Below, piece by piece: positions 8,249 to 17,984 of a DNA stretch of 49,755 nt. The notes under the pieces are model-generated. The model made no database searches. It was given only the letters and a program-made list of their open reading frames with translations, and was not told the origin of the DNA. Origin of the DNA: Solirubrobacterales bacterium (lineage in GTDB: Bacteria > Actinomycetota > Thermoleophilia > Solirubrobacterales > JACPNS01); assembly GCA_016185345.1 (NCBI GenBank), contig JACPNS010000001.1, positions 1-49,755 of the forward strand, given 5' to 3'. The translations under genes and the position numbers were made by a program. How positions within the stretch are numbered: position 1 is the first letter of the stretch; each line of letters starts with the position of its first letter.

Positions 8249-9457
8249 GTGAGATTTTTCGAGTACGAGGCGCGCGAGATCGTCAAGCGCGCCGGAATCC
8301 CGGTGACCGATTACGGCTTCACCAAGACCGCCGACGAGGCACGCACAATCGCGGAGCGCATCGACGGACCGGTCGTGATCAAGTCGCAGGTTCTCTCCGG
8401 CGGTCGCATGAAGGCCGGCGGAGTGCAGTTCGCTGACACTCCCGACGAGGCAGCAGAGCACGCAGCCAACGTCCTGAAACTGGAGATCAACGGCCACATA
8501 CCCCGCGGGATCCTGGTCGACCCGAAGGCCGACCTCAAGCAGGAGTACTACCTCGGAGTCGTCTGGGACGGCATCCGCAAGAAGCCGGTGATGCTCTTCT
8601 CCGACATGGGCGGCATCGACATTGAGGAAGTCGCAGAGCAGCACCCCGGCCACGTCGGCCGCCAGCACTTCTCGAGCCGCACCGAGCCGCTCGACTACCT
8701 CGCCAAGCAGTGCATCGCCCAGACCGGCGTGACCGGCCGCGCACTGCAGCGCATCACGCCGATCCTTTCGCGCCTCGCGAAGCTCTTCCTCGAGCGCGAC
8801 ATGACGCTGGCCGAGATCAACCCGCTCGGCGAGCTCAAAGACGGCTCGTTCGTGGCGCTCGACGCGCACATGGACATGGAGAACGAGGCGCGTCCGCGTC
8901 AGAAGGCCCTGCTCAAGGACCTTGAGATCGGCGACGAGGAGACCCGCGAAGCCCGCGAAGCCACACCGTTCGAGATCGCAGGCGAAGCGGTTGACGGCAT
9001 GGACCACCGCGGTGTGGCCGGAAACGTCACAGAGTTCGACGGCAACCTCGGCCTGGTGATCGGCGCAGGCGGCGGTTCGCTGACGCTTTTCGACGCGGTT
9101 CGCAAATACGGCGGGGAGCCCGCCAACTACTGCGAGATCGGCGGCAACCCGTCGGTCGCGAAGGCCTGTGGCCTCGCGAAGCTCGTGCTGCAGAAGCCGG
9201 GCGTCGACAAGATTGCCGTGATGATGTCGATCGTTTCCAACACCCGCGTTGACATCGTCGCGCGTGGCGTGATCAAGGCCTGCCTTGAACTCGGTTACGA
9301 CCCGGCCGAGAAGATCGCGATTTTCCGTATCCCGGGCGCCTGGGAGGACGAGGGCTACAAGATCCTCGACAAGTACGGCGTTGAGTACTGCGACCGCTCT
9401 GTCTCGATGCACGAGGCAGCCAGGCGCGCGGTTGAGAAGATCGGAGCAGCAGCATGA
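8249..9457 (+). CDS. sucC: Succinate/malate-CoA ligase-type ATP-grasp subunit (beta)
   Basis: The nucleotide-binding subunit of an ADP-forming CoA ligase, 402 residues. It starts at a GTG preceded by AGGAG. The N-terminal ATP-grasp domain opens with RFFEYEAREIVKRAGIPV and holds VVIKSQVLSGGRMKAGGVQF; the C-terminal CoA-ligase domain includes NYCEIGGNPS. Position directly after mcl and before the alpha subunit recalls the mtkAB-mcl arrangement of malate thiokinase, but sequence alone does not separate succinate from malate as substrate. The N terminus differs from the common NLHEYQAK form. Confidence 0.85.
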   Translation: MRFFEYEAREIVKRAGIPVTDYGFTKTADEARTIAERIDGPVVIKSQVLSGGRMKAGGVQFADTPDEAAEHAANVLKLEINGHIPRGILVDPKADLKQEYYLGVVWDGIRKKPVMLFSDMGGIDIEEVAEQHPGHVGRQHFSSRTEPLDYLAKQCIAQTGVTGRALQRITPILSRLAKLFLERDMTLAEINPLGELKDGSFVALDAHMDMENEARPRQKALLKDLEIGDEETREAREATPFEIAGEAVDGMDHRGVAGNVTEFDGNLGLVIGAGGGSLTLFDAVRKYGGEPANYCEIGGNPSVAKACGLAKLVLQKPGVDKIAVMMSIVSNTRVDIVARGVIKACLELGYDPAEKIAIFRIPGAWEDEGYKILDKYGVEYCDRSVSMHEAARRAVEKIGAAA

Positions 9458-10398
9458 GCATCCTTCTGAGCGAAGACACAACCTTCATCGTCCAGGGCAT
9501 CACCGGCCGCGAGGCAGTGAACCTGACCAAGGAATGCCTCGAGTACGGCAAGGGTGCGAAGGTGGTCGGCGGAGTGACCCCTGGTCGCCTCGGTCGTGAG
9601 GTCCATGGCGTGCCGGTGTTCGACACCGTCGAGCAGGCCGTCAAGCACCACGGTGGTCCGATCGACGGTTCCGTCGTCACGGTGCCGCCGGCCTTCACCA
9701 AGGACGCCGTGATCGAAGCCCTCGCCAACGACATCAAGATCATCGTGATCGTGACCGAGCGCATCCCGCGCCAGGATGTCGCCCAGATGGTCGAGTTCGC
9801 CAATCAGTGCGACGCCCGCATCATCGGGCCGAACTGTCTGGGCGCGATCGTCCCGGACGTCATCAAGATGGGCGGGATCGGCGGTCCCGCAAAGGACGCC
9901 GCCAAGGCCTACACCCCCGGCTCGATCGGCGTGATGTCGCGCTCCGGCGGTATGACCACGGAGATCTCCTCGACGCTGACCGCAGCTGGCCTTGGCCAGT
10001 CCACGGCGGTGTCGATCGGCGGAGACGCGATCATCGGCTCAACCTACACCGAGCTGATGCCGATGTTCGAAGCCGACGAGCAGACCGAAGCAATCGTGAT
10101 CTACACCGAGCCCGGTGGCCGCATGGAGGCCGAGCTCGCCGAGTGGGTCACTGAAAACAACTCCCGCCTACCGATCGTGGCCTTCATGGCCGGCAAGTTC
10201 ATGGACGAGATGCCCGGTATGAGCTTCGGCCACGCCGGAACAATCGTCGAGGGCAAGGCAGACACGGCAACCGAGAAGATCGCCCGGCTGAAAGAGGCCG
10301 GCATCGCGGTCGCCGAGGAGATCGCTGAGATTCCCGACCTCGTCAAGGCTCAAATCGCCAAAAAACAACAAGCAGGCCAGCAGGAGGTGACGGCATGA
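9454..10398 (+). CDS. sucD: Succinate/malate-CoA ligase alpha subunit
   Basis: The CoA-binding and phosphohistidine subunit, 314 residues. The Rossmann-type CoA-binding domain begins with TTFIVQGITGREA, the GGVTPGRLGREVHGVPVFDT loop follows, GPNCLGAIVP is mid-protein, and the active-site histidine lies in SFGHAGTIVEGKADT. The ATGA overlap with the beta subunit indicates coupled translation. Together they form an alpha-beta CoA ligase, either for the TCA-cycle succinyl-CoA step or for making malyl-CoA for the adjacent lyase. Confidence 0.88.
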   Translation: MSILLSEDTTFIVQGITGREAVNLTKECLEYGKGAKVVGGVTPGRLGREVHGVPVFDTVEQAVKHHGGPIDGSVVTVPPAFTKDAVIEALANDIKIIVIVTERIPRQDVAQMVEFANQCDARIIGPNCLGAIVPDVIKMGGIGGPAKDAAKAYTPGSIGVMSRSGGMTTEISSTLTAAGLGQSTAVSIGGDAIIGSTYTELMPMFEADEQTEAIVIYTEPGGRMEAELAEWVTENNSRLPIVAFMAGKFMDEMPGMSFGHAGTIVEGKADTATEKIARLKEAGIAVAEEIAEIPDLVKAQIAKKQQAGQQEVTA

Positions 10399-10625
10399 CC
10401 GTCGCAGAAAACCTGTTCATCGACGTCAACGTCGATGACTCGATCAAGAACGATCCCGAGATCACGACCAAGCTGGTCGACGCCTGCCCGGTCGACATCT
10501 TCGCCGCAAACGAGGATGGCTCGCTCGAGATCGTCACCCAGAACCTCGACGAATGCGTGCTTTGCATGCTGTGCGTTGACGCAGCGCCTGCGGGCACCGT
10601 CGACGTGATCAAACTCTACGAGTAG
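10395..10625 (+). CDS. Small ferredoxin-like Fe-S protein
   Basis: A 76-residue protein overlapping the sucD stop by ATGA. It has four cysteines, Cys31 in DACP and Cys54, Cys57, Cys60 in ECVLCMLC, enough for one [4Fe-4S] cluster. The order (a CP motif before the CxxCxxC motif) and the internal GSLEIVTQNLDEC resemble the core of FixX-type ferredoxins that work with ETF-quinone oxidoreductase. Its place at the end of a CoA-ligase operon is unusual. It may take electrons linked to the acyl-CoA dehydrogenase, but no direct evidence exists. Confidence 0.72.
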   Translation: MTVAENLFIDVNVDDSIKNDPEITTKLVDACPVDIFAANEDGSLEIVTQNLDECVLCMLCVDAAPAGTVDVIKLYE

Positions 10626-10652
10626 AGCCCTTATTCGCGAGCCCTTATTCGC
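10625..10652. repeat. Perfect 14-bp tandem duplication
   Basis: GAGCCCTTATTCGC occurs twice without a gap, 10625-10638 and 10639-10652. The second copy contains the stop region of the RmlC-like gene and the first begins at the last base of the ferredoxin gene's stop codon. This is probably a slippage duplication between convergent genes. Confidence 0.85.
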
Positions 10653-11172
10653 TTAGCGCCGCCAGCTGTCCAACCAGCTCGGACAGCGGCGGTAGCTGAG
10701 CGTCACGGGGCGCGATCGTCGCTTCCTGGTGTGACCACGGGATGGCCAGATCGGGGTCGTCCCAGCGGCAACCGAGTTCGTCCGCGAGATCCCAATAGTG
10801 CGACACGGCGTAGACGTGGATGCTCGCCTCGGGGAAGTAGAAGCCGTGCGCGACGCCGGGCGGGATCGCGACGGCCTGCGGTTCGTCTGAGCGAAGCTCA
10901 AGCGTGAGCGCGGCGCCGTGGCTGGGGCTCTGTGGGCGCAGATCGCAGAGGCCGAGAACCATACTTCCGTCGACGACGACCAGGTAGTCGTGGTGCGTCA
11001 CATGCACGTGTACGCCGCGCAGCACGCCAGCAACTGACCGCACGACATTCCATTGCACCGGTTCAGTCGCACTGTTCCACTCGTCGCGAAACAGCTCGGT
11101 GAAGACACCGCGTTCGTCGTGGTGGGGCTCGAGCGCGTGCAGTTCAACTCCGTCCGGAAGTGCTGCGCTCAT
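10645..11172 (-). CDS. dTDP-4-dehydrorhamnose 3,5-epimerase family cupin (RmlC-like)
   Basis: A 175-residue cupin. Family features are DERGVFTELFRDEWN near the N terminus (the ERG/F region), the WNVVRSVAGVLRGVHVH segment with the active-site His, and the IPPGVAHGFYFPE strand. RmlC-type enzymes epimerise dTDP-4-keto sugars. The rest of a dTDP-rhamnose set is absent here. It overlaps the Gfo/Idh gene by four bases (ATGA), which suggests a shared sugar-modification route for surface glycans rather than rhamnose synthesis itself. Confidence 0.82.
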   Translation of the reverse strand: MSAALPDGVELHALEPHHDERGVFTELFRDEWNSATEPVQWNVVRSVAGVLRGVHVHVTHHDYLVVVDGSMVLGLCDLRPQSPSHGAALTLELRSDEPQAVAIPPGVAHGFYFPEASIHVYAVSHYWDLADELGCRWDDPDLAIPWSHQEATIAPRDAQLPPLSELVGQLAALSE

Positions 11173-12116
11173 ACAACGACACCACGCGGAGCTGCGGCGA
11201 GGACGGCGTCGATCACGGCCTGGATGCTCCGCACCACCAGCAGGCCCTCCTGTGCAGATGATTTCGGCGGCGGTCCGCCGTAGACATGCCCGACAAATGC
11301 GCGCAGTTCGGCGAGCAGTGGAAGTTCGCCGGGCGTGTCAACCGTGTAGTCATCCGAGCCGCCGGCGCGTCTGACCGTGATCTGCTCACTCCAACCGCCG
11401 TCGAGCATCGCGGAGGCTTCGCTGCCAACCACTCGCAGCTCGCGCCGGTGCGCAGGTGCAAGGTCCGAAACTTCAATCGCGACCCATGGGTCCTCGCCAA
11501 GCATGATCTGTGCTCCGCGGAGTTCGCCGCGTGAGAATTCACCACGCGCGTGCGCGAGCGGCGGAATCTCACCAAGTATCTCCAGGGCAATTGAGTAGTC
11601 ATGCGGCGCGTGGGTCCAGAGCGTGAGGACGTCGGCATGCGGGTTCCCGGTCGAGACGCGTCGCATCGAGATGTTGCGGAGTTCGCCGAGTTCGCCTGAT
11701 TTCGTCAGCCGAGCAAGCTCGAGCACTCCCGGGTGATAACGCCACTTGTCCATCACGAAGAGTCGGTCGTGCAGCGTTGCCACAAGCCGTTCGGCCTCAG
11801 CGACATCCGCCGTCAACGGCTTCTCACAAAAAATTGGCCCGGCCTGATGGGCCGCCAGGGCCTCCACGACCTCGGCATGGCGCGTCGCCACCGGTGCGGC
11901 GACTGCCGCCTCGACCGCAGGAAGCTCCTCGACTGTCCTAACGATGCTGGTCGCTCCGCCTTCGCGGGCGCGAGCGATCGACTCGTCCGAGCGAGCCACC
12001 GCATGCACTTCGCAGCCGAGTGAGACGAGGTCGCGCAGAATCAGACCGCCCCAGTGCCCGACTCCAGCGAGCGCGATCACGGGAGTATCGGAGTGATTGG
12101 CGTGGCCGGCGTGCAT
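11169..12116 (-). CDS. Gfo/Idh/MocA family oxidoreductase
   Basis: A 315-residue NAD(P)-dependent sugar dehydrogenase-type protein. The Rossmann fold starts at IALAGVGHWGGLILRDL, and the conserved EKP motif appears in GPIFCEKPLTADVAEAERL. The C-terminal domain is the usual alpha+beta dimerisation part (WTHAPHDYSIALEILGE). The substrate is unknown. It is co-translated with the RmlC-like epimerase and divergent from the glycosyltransferase, consistent with synthesis of a nucleotide-linked keto or amino sugar. Confidence 0.85.
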   Translation of the reverse strand: MHAGHANHSDTPVIALAGVGHWGGLILRDLVSLGCEVHAVARSDESIARAREGGATSIVRTVEELPAVEAAVAAPVATRHAEVVEALAAHQAGPIFCEKPLTADVAEAERLVATLHDRLFVMDKWRYHPGVLELARLTKSGELGELRNISMRRVSTGNPHADVLTLWTHAPHDYSIALEILGEIPPLAHARGEFSRGELRGAQIMLGEDPWVAIEVSDLAPAHRRELRVVGSEASAMLDGGWSEQITVRRAGGSDDYTVDTPGELPLLAELRAFVGHVYGGPPPKSSAQEGLLVVRSIQAVIDAVLAAAPRGVVV

Positions 12117-12156
12117 CGGCAGCAGTCTAGGAGCGTTCTGCGCCTACCATGGCGCC

Positions 12157-13359
12157 ATGCTCGCGCTGCCATCGCCGGAGCCCGGCCACACCGTCGAACT
12201 TTCCGTGGTCGTGATGTTCACCTACGACGCGGAGCTCGCCGACCGCTGTCTGCGCGCGGTCGCGCGAATCGCCGATGAGCTGCCGAATACCGAGACTGTG
12301 CTGGTGCTCAACTCCGCCAGTGGGGCCGTGCGCGATGTGGTCGCCGGCACGACAGGCGCACGGGTCATCGAATCGCCGGTCAACACCGGTACGGCCGTCG
12401 CCTGGCAGCTCGCGTTCACGCTCGCGCAGGGTGCGTTTGTGCTGCTTCTTCACGAGGATGCCGAGCCTCTGCCCGGGATGGTGCCGCGACTGATTGCGAC
12501 GCTCGGCGACGACCGATCGATCGCGGTCGCGGGGCCCTGGCTTGACGAGGGCGGCGAGCGCGCGGGGACCAACGCCGGCTGGCTCCGCTTCGCCGAACGT
12601 GGAGCCCGCATCACGCCAGGGGATCTTCCACCCGGCCTCGCCGAGGCTCCGTACGCGGTCGACGAAGTCAGCACCGCTGCCTCGCTGTGGCGACGAGCGG
12701 CATGGGATGCGATCGGGGGATTCGAAGAGCGCACGTTCCCAGCGATTGGAGTCGAGGTCGAGAGTTTCGCCGGCCTGCGCGCGCGTGGATACTCGGTGCT
12801 GGTCGATCCCTCCGCCCGCGCTCTTCACAGATCGGGCACGATGGACGGCGCGCCGGGCCTGCTCACGGGAGGACATATCCGGCACTTCCTCGGGTCGCGT
12901 TATGAGCGCCTGATGGACGAACACTGGCAGGACTTGATGGAGCGGCACGTAAGCCTGGCCGCCCACGGCTGGGATGGCGGCGAGGAGATTCCGAGCTCGG
13001 CCATCCATGCCGAGCTCGCGGCGGCGCAATTGCGGCTCAGCGCGCCGTGGCGGCTCGATCACCCACCGATGGCCGGTCATCCAATCACCAACCCCGAAGG
13101 GCGCACACCCGCTCCAGTGGCCGTCGAGAACGCGATCGAGGAGCGACTGCGCGCCGCAGAAAAGGCCGTCACCGACGAATACACACGCTGGTTGATCGCG
13201 CGTGACGCCGAGCTCAGCCGCCTGTACGACGAGGTTTACGCCGCCTACAACGAGCTCAGCGAGAGGAGCGAAGAGCGGCAGCGCGCGTTCGATCGCGTGG
13301 TCAGCTCCCGCTGGTGGCGGCTCGGAGCACGTCTGCGCCGGCTCGTCAGGCGCTCCTGA
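12157..13359 (+). CDS. Family 2 glycosyltransferase with C-terminal coiled region
   Basis: About 400 residues from the ATG at 12157; an upstream in-frame start would run through the divergent gene. The GT-A domain opens with ELSVVVMFTYDAELADRCLRA, the nucleotide-binding acidic motif is LLLHEDAEPLPG, and the acceptor region contains EVSTAASLWRRAAWDAIGGF with a WDAIGGF loop typical of rhamnosyl/galactosyl transferases. The last 80 residues are predicted helical and end in SSRWWRLGARLRRL, a tail common in actinobacterial cell-surface glycosyltransferases. It is probably cytoplasmic or membrane-associated. Confidence 0.82.
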   Translation: MLALPSPEPGHTVELSVVVMFTYDAELADRCLRAVARIADELPNTETVLVLNSASGAVRDVVAGTTGARVIESPVNTGTAVAWQLAFTLAQGAFVLLLHEDAEPLPGMVPRLIATLGDDRSIAVAGPWLDEGGERAGTNAGWLRFAERGARITPGDLPPGLAEAPYAVDEVSTAASLWRRAAWDAIGGFEERTFPAIGVEVESFAGLRARGYSVLVDPSARALHRSGTMDGAPGLLTGGHIRHFLGSRYERLMDEHWQDLMERHVSLAAHGWDGGEEIPSSAIHAELAAAQLRLSAPWRLDHPPMAGHPITNPEGRTPAPVAVENAIEERLRAAEKAVTDEYTRWLIARDAELSRLYDEVYAAYNELSERSEERQRAFDRVVSSRWWRLGARLRRLVRRS

Positions 13360-13462
13360 TTCCAGTTCCGCCGTCTGAACATCCACATCGCTACTCCCAC
13401 CATCGCCAGGCCGCCAACCGCGGCGAGGCTCAACAGTCCACGACGCGCGTTAGCCTCGGCGC

Positions 13463-14959
13463 GTGACCGAAGGGCCGTTCACGAGCTTTCCGGCGATCGT
13501 CGATCGCCTTGCCGTCGATCCTCCGGGCCCGGCGTTGATCGAACTTGCTCGCGACGGCTCGCGCCGGGAATACGCGTTCGACGAGGTCGTGGACGCCGCC
13601 GCGCGCTACGGCGGTGCGTTCGCCGAGCGGGGCGTCAGGTCCGGCGACGTCGTGATCACGTTGATCGGTAACCGTCCGGAGTGGGTCTTTGCGATGCTCG
13701 GCTGCTGGCGGACGGGCGCAGTCGTTCTGCCCTGCAACGAAATGTTGCGAGCGAAAGATCTGGCCTTGCGCATCGCCAGCGCCGCCCCGAAGCTTGTCGT
13801 CACCGACGAACGCAATCACGCCGAACTTGAAGGCTCTGACTGGGACGGGCCGACGATCGTAATTCCCAACGAGTCCTTGCTTGATTACGAGCCGGCACCG
13901 CTGTTTGACGCTGCGCCTGACGATCCCGCCCTGATGATCTTCACGTCCGGAACAACGGGCGAGCCCAAGCCGGTGGTCCACACCCATGGCTGCCTGCCTG
14001 GTCAGCAACTGCAGGCCGAGCACTGGTTCAACGCCCGGCCGGGCGAAATTGCCTGGTGCACCGCGGCCAGCGGCTGGTCAAAATCCGCGCGCAACGTATT
14101 CCTCACGCCATGGCTGTGCGGGGCCGCGGCGGTGCTGCACGACGGGCGCTTCGACCCCGCCGAACGCATGACCACGATTGCAACAGAGAATGTCAACGTG
14201 CTCTGCATGGCGCCGACCGAGTACCGCGTGATCGCGCGTCGACTTGAACTTGAGCGGATCGACTCGCTGCGTCAATGCGTCTCCGCAGGCGAAGCGCTCA
14301 ACGCCGAGATCTTCAAGAACTGGCATGACGGCCTGGGCGTGGACATTCACGACGGTTACGGACAGACCGAGACCGGCGCGATCACAGCTGTCAGGCCGGG
14401 AGACGTGATCAAGCCGGGATCCATGGGACGACCGATGCCCGGTATCGAAATTCACATCGAGGAAGGTGAACTCTGGGTCGATCCGACAACCGTCCCGACG
14501 TTCTTCGCCGGTTACGGCCGACCCGGCGAACTCGAACTTCCAGGACTGCACACAGACCCCGAGGGCCGTAAGTGGTGGCGCACGGGCGATCTGGTCAGTC
14601 AGGACGAGGACGGATACCTCTGGTTCGACTCGCGCAACGACGACATCATCTCATCGGCCGGCTACCGGATCGGACCGTTCGAAGTCGAGAGCGCGCTTAT
14701 CTCCCACCGCGCCGTCGCGGAAGCCGCTGCGGTGGCGCTGCCAGACGCCGAGCGCGGATCAGTCGTGCGCGCCGTGGTGGTGCTGAAGGACGGCTACGAG
14801 GGCGACGAGGCTCTCGCGACCGAACTCCAGGATCACGTCAAGAGCGTGACCGCGCCGTACAAGTACCCGCGGGTAATCGATTTCGTTGACTCGCTGCCCA
14901 AGACGGCAAGCGGCAAGATCAGGCGCGCCGAGCTGCGGCGGCTCGGTCCCTCGCAATAG
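13463..14959 (+). CDS. Acyl-CoA synthetase, medium-chain (MACS/ACSM) type
   Basis: An AMP-forming ligase of 498 residues. The phosphate loop is MIFTSGTTGEPKPVVHTHG, the adenine-binding motif is DGYGQTETG, the linker motif is WWRTGDLVSQDEDGYLWFDSR followed by DDIISSAGYRIGP, and the C-terminal acyl-adenylate lysine is in PKTASGKIRR. The segment CTAASGWSKSARNVFLTPWL is characteristic of medium-chain rather than acetate enzymes. The acid substrate is not predictable. The ArsR-like regulator gene follows by 39 bases. Confidence 0.92.
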   Translation: MTEGPFTSFPAIVDRLAVDPPGPALIELARDGSRREYAFDEVVDAAARYGGAFAERGVRSGDVVITLIGNRPEWVFAMLGCWRTGAVVLPCNEMLRAKDLALRIASAAPKLVVTDERNHAELEGSDWDGPTIVIPNESLLDYEPAPLFDAAPDDPALMIFTSGTTGEPKPVVHTHGCLPGQQLQAEHWFNARPGEIAWCTAASGWSKSARNVFLTPWLCGAAAVLHDGRFDPAERMTTIATENVNVLCMAPTEYRVIARRLELERIDSLRQCVSAGEALNAEIFKNWHDGLGVDIHDGYGQTETGAITAVRPGDVIKPGSMGRPMPGIEIHIEEGELWVDPTTVPTFFAGYGRPGELELPGLHTDPEGRKWWRTGDLVSQDEDGYLWFDSRNDDIISSAGYRIGPFEVESALISHRAVAEAAAVALPDAERGSVVRAVVVLKDGYEGDEALATELQDHVKSVTAPYKYPRVIDFVDSLPKTASGKIRRAELRRLGPSQ

Positions 14960-14998
14960 ATCGTTCGATGGGCGTCGAACCACCGCTATATTTTTCTT

Positions 14999-15313
14999 GT
15001 GACCGGTCAGATCCAGCAGCCGAACCTGAGCGAAGTCTCACTCGAGACCGCGCTCCAGGCACTCGCCGACGAAACGCGGCTCTCGATCGTGCGCTCACTC
15101 GCGTCGGCGCCCGAGCCCAGCGCCTGCGGATCATTCGGACTCGAGGTCAGCAAGGCAACGCGCTCGCATCACTTCAAGACGCTGCGCGAAGCAGGCATCA
15201 CGAACACTGAGATTCTCGGCACCAGGCGACTCGTCTCATTGCGTCGCGCAGAGTTCGACCAGCGTTTCCCGGGCCTGCTCGACGCCGTGCTCCAGCCGAC
15301 TGCGATCGGCTGA
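14999..15313 (+). CDS. ArsR-type winged-helix regulator
   Basis: A 104-residue DNA-binding protein beginning with a [19 protein letters not shown] is the classic ArsR first helix pair and [19 protein letters not shown] the recognition helix, followed by a short wing with [13 protein letters not shown]. No metal-binding cysteine pair (ELCVCDL-like) is present, so it probably senses something other than arsenite. It lies between acyl-CoA synthetase and YyaL genes and might control either. Confidence 0.82.
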   Translation: MTGQIQQPNLSEVSLETALQALADETRLSIVRSLASAPEPSACGSFGLEVSKATRSHHFKTLREAGITNTEILGTRRLVSLRRAEFDQRFPGLLDAVLQPTAIG

Positions 15314-15326
15314 GCTTTCGCAGCCT

Positions 15327-17339
<2,013 letters not shown>

Positions 17340-17424
17340 GCCTGAAGTCAAGTCCTTTCGGCGAAATGTTTTCTTTGCCCCTTACACCATTTCGAGTTGC
17401 GCCACTGGTACAAATGTCCAGACC

Positions 17425-17967
17425 ATGAGCGAGCTACGTCGTGCACCACTTTCGAATCGCCGTGCTCCCGATCAGTGGATCGAGACGAGTACCCCGTCGG
17501 GCGACCGGATCTTTGTCGCCTTCAGCGCGAACGGAATTTCCTTCGTCGCGCCGGCAACCGACTCCGCTGACTTCGTCATGCGTTACTTCGAGCGCACCGG
17601 CCGCATGGCCACCGCGGCAAGTGCCGAGGATCATCAGGGCCTGATCCGAACGATTCGTGGCGGCCGCACGGTCTCGCACCAGTGCGACCTCGAGGACCTC
17701 TCGCCTTTCACGCGTCGCGTGCTCGAAGCGACCTGCGAGATCCCGCTCGGCGAAACGCGCAGTTATGACTGGATCGCCAACAGCATTGGAATGCCCGACG
17801 CTGCGCGCGCAGTCGAGAACGCCCTCGCTTCCAACCCCGTGCCGATGGCGATTCCATGCCACCGCGTACTCGGTCGGAATGGCGAGCTCGGCGAATACGC
17901 ACTTGGACGGGCGACCAAACGCGCACTGCTTGCGGCCGAAGGCCTCGAGATTCCCGTCGCCGCGTAG
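17425..17967 (+). CDS. ogt: Methylated-DNA-protein-cysteine methyltransferase (MGMT/Ogt)
   Basis: A suicidal DNA repair protein removing O6-alkyl groups from guanine. The 180 residues carry a degenerate N-terminal domain and the conserved C-terminal domain: TRRVLEATCEIPLGETRSYD, the arginine-finger region ARAVENALASNP, and the acceptor cysteine Cys145 in IPCHRVLGRNGELGEYALG. The usual ArgAla-Val-Gly-Asn sequence has Glu in place of Gly. An inverted repeat CGAAATG/CATTTCG at 17362-17394 lies upstream of the ATG; its role is unknown. Confidence 0.93.
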   Translation: MSELRRAPLSNRRAPDQWIETSTPSGDRIFVAFSANGISFVAPATDSADFVMRYFERTGRMATAASAEDHQGLIRTIRGGRTVSHQCDLEDLSPFTRRVLEATCEIPLGETRSYDWIANSIGMPDAARAVENALASNPVPMAIPCHRVLGRNGELGEYALGRATKRALLAAEGLEIPVAA

Positions 17968-17984
17968 TTACTGGTGCTGTACTT

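Noticed and set aside
7393-8286. 297-codon open frame antisense to mcl
   Set aside because: Shadow of the strongly conserved lyase; no ribosome site or domain.
8213-9481. 422-codon open frame antisense to the CoA-ligase beta subunit
   Set aside because: The opposite frame encodes an unmistakable ATP-grasp CoA ligase; the antisense frame has no recognisable motif and is the usual GC-rich third-position shadow.
12127-13386. 419-codon open frame antisense to the glycosyltransferase
   Set aside because: No motif and it would also overlap the Gfo/Idh start; shadow.
13245-13433. Short minus-strand frame beginning with a hydrophobic stretch after a TTG
   Set aside because: The first 24 residues resemble a membrane helix, but the rest is antisense to the glycosyltransferase end and there is no ribosome site. 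Too weak to call.
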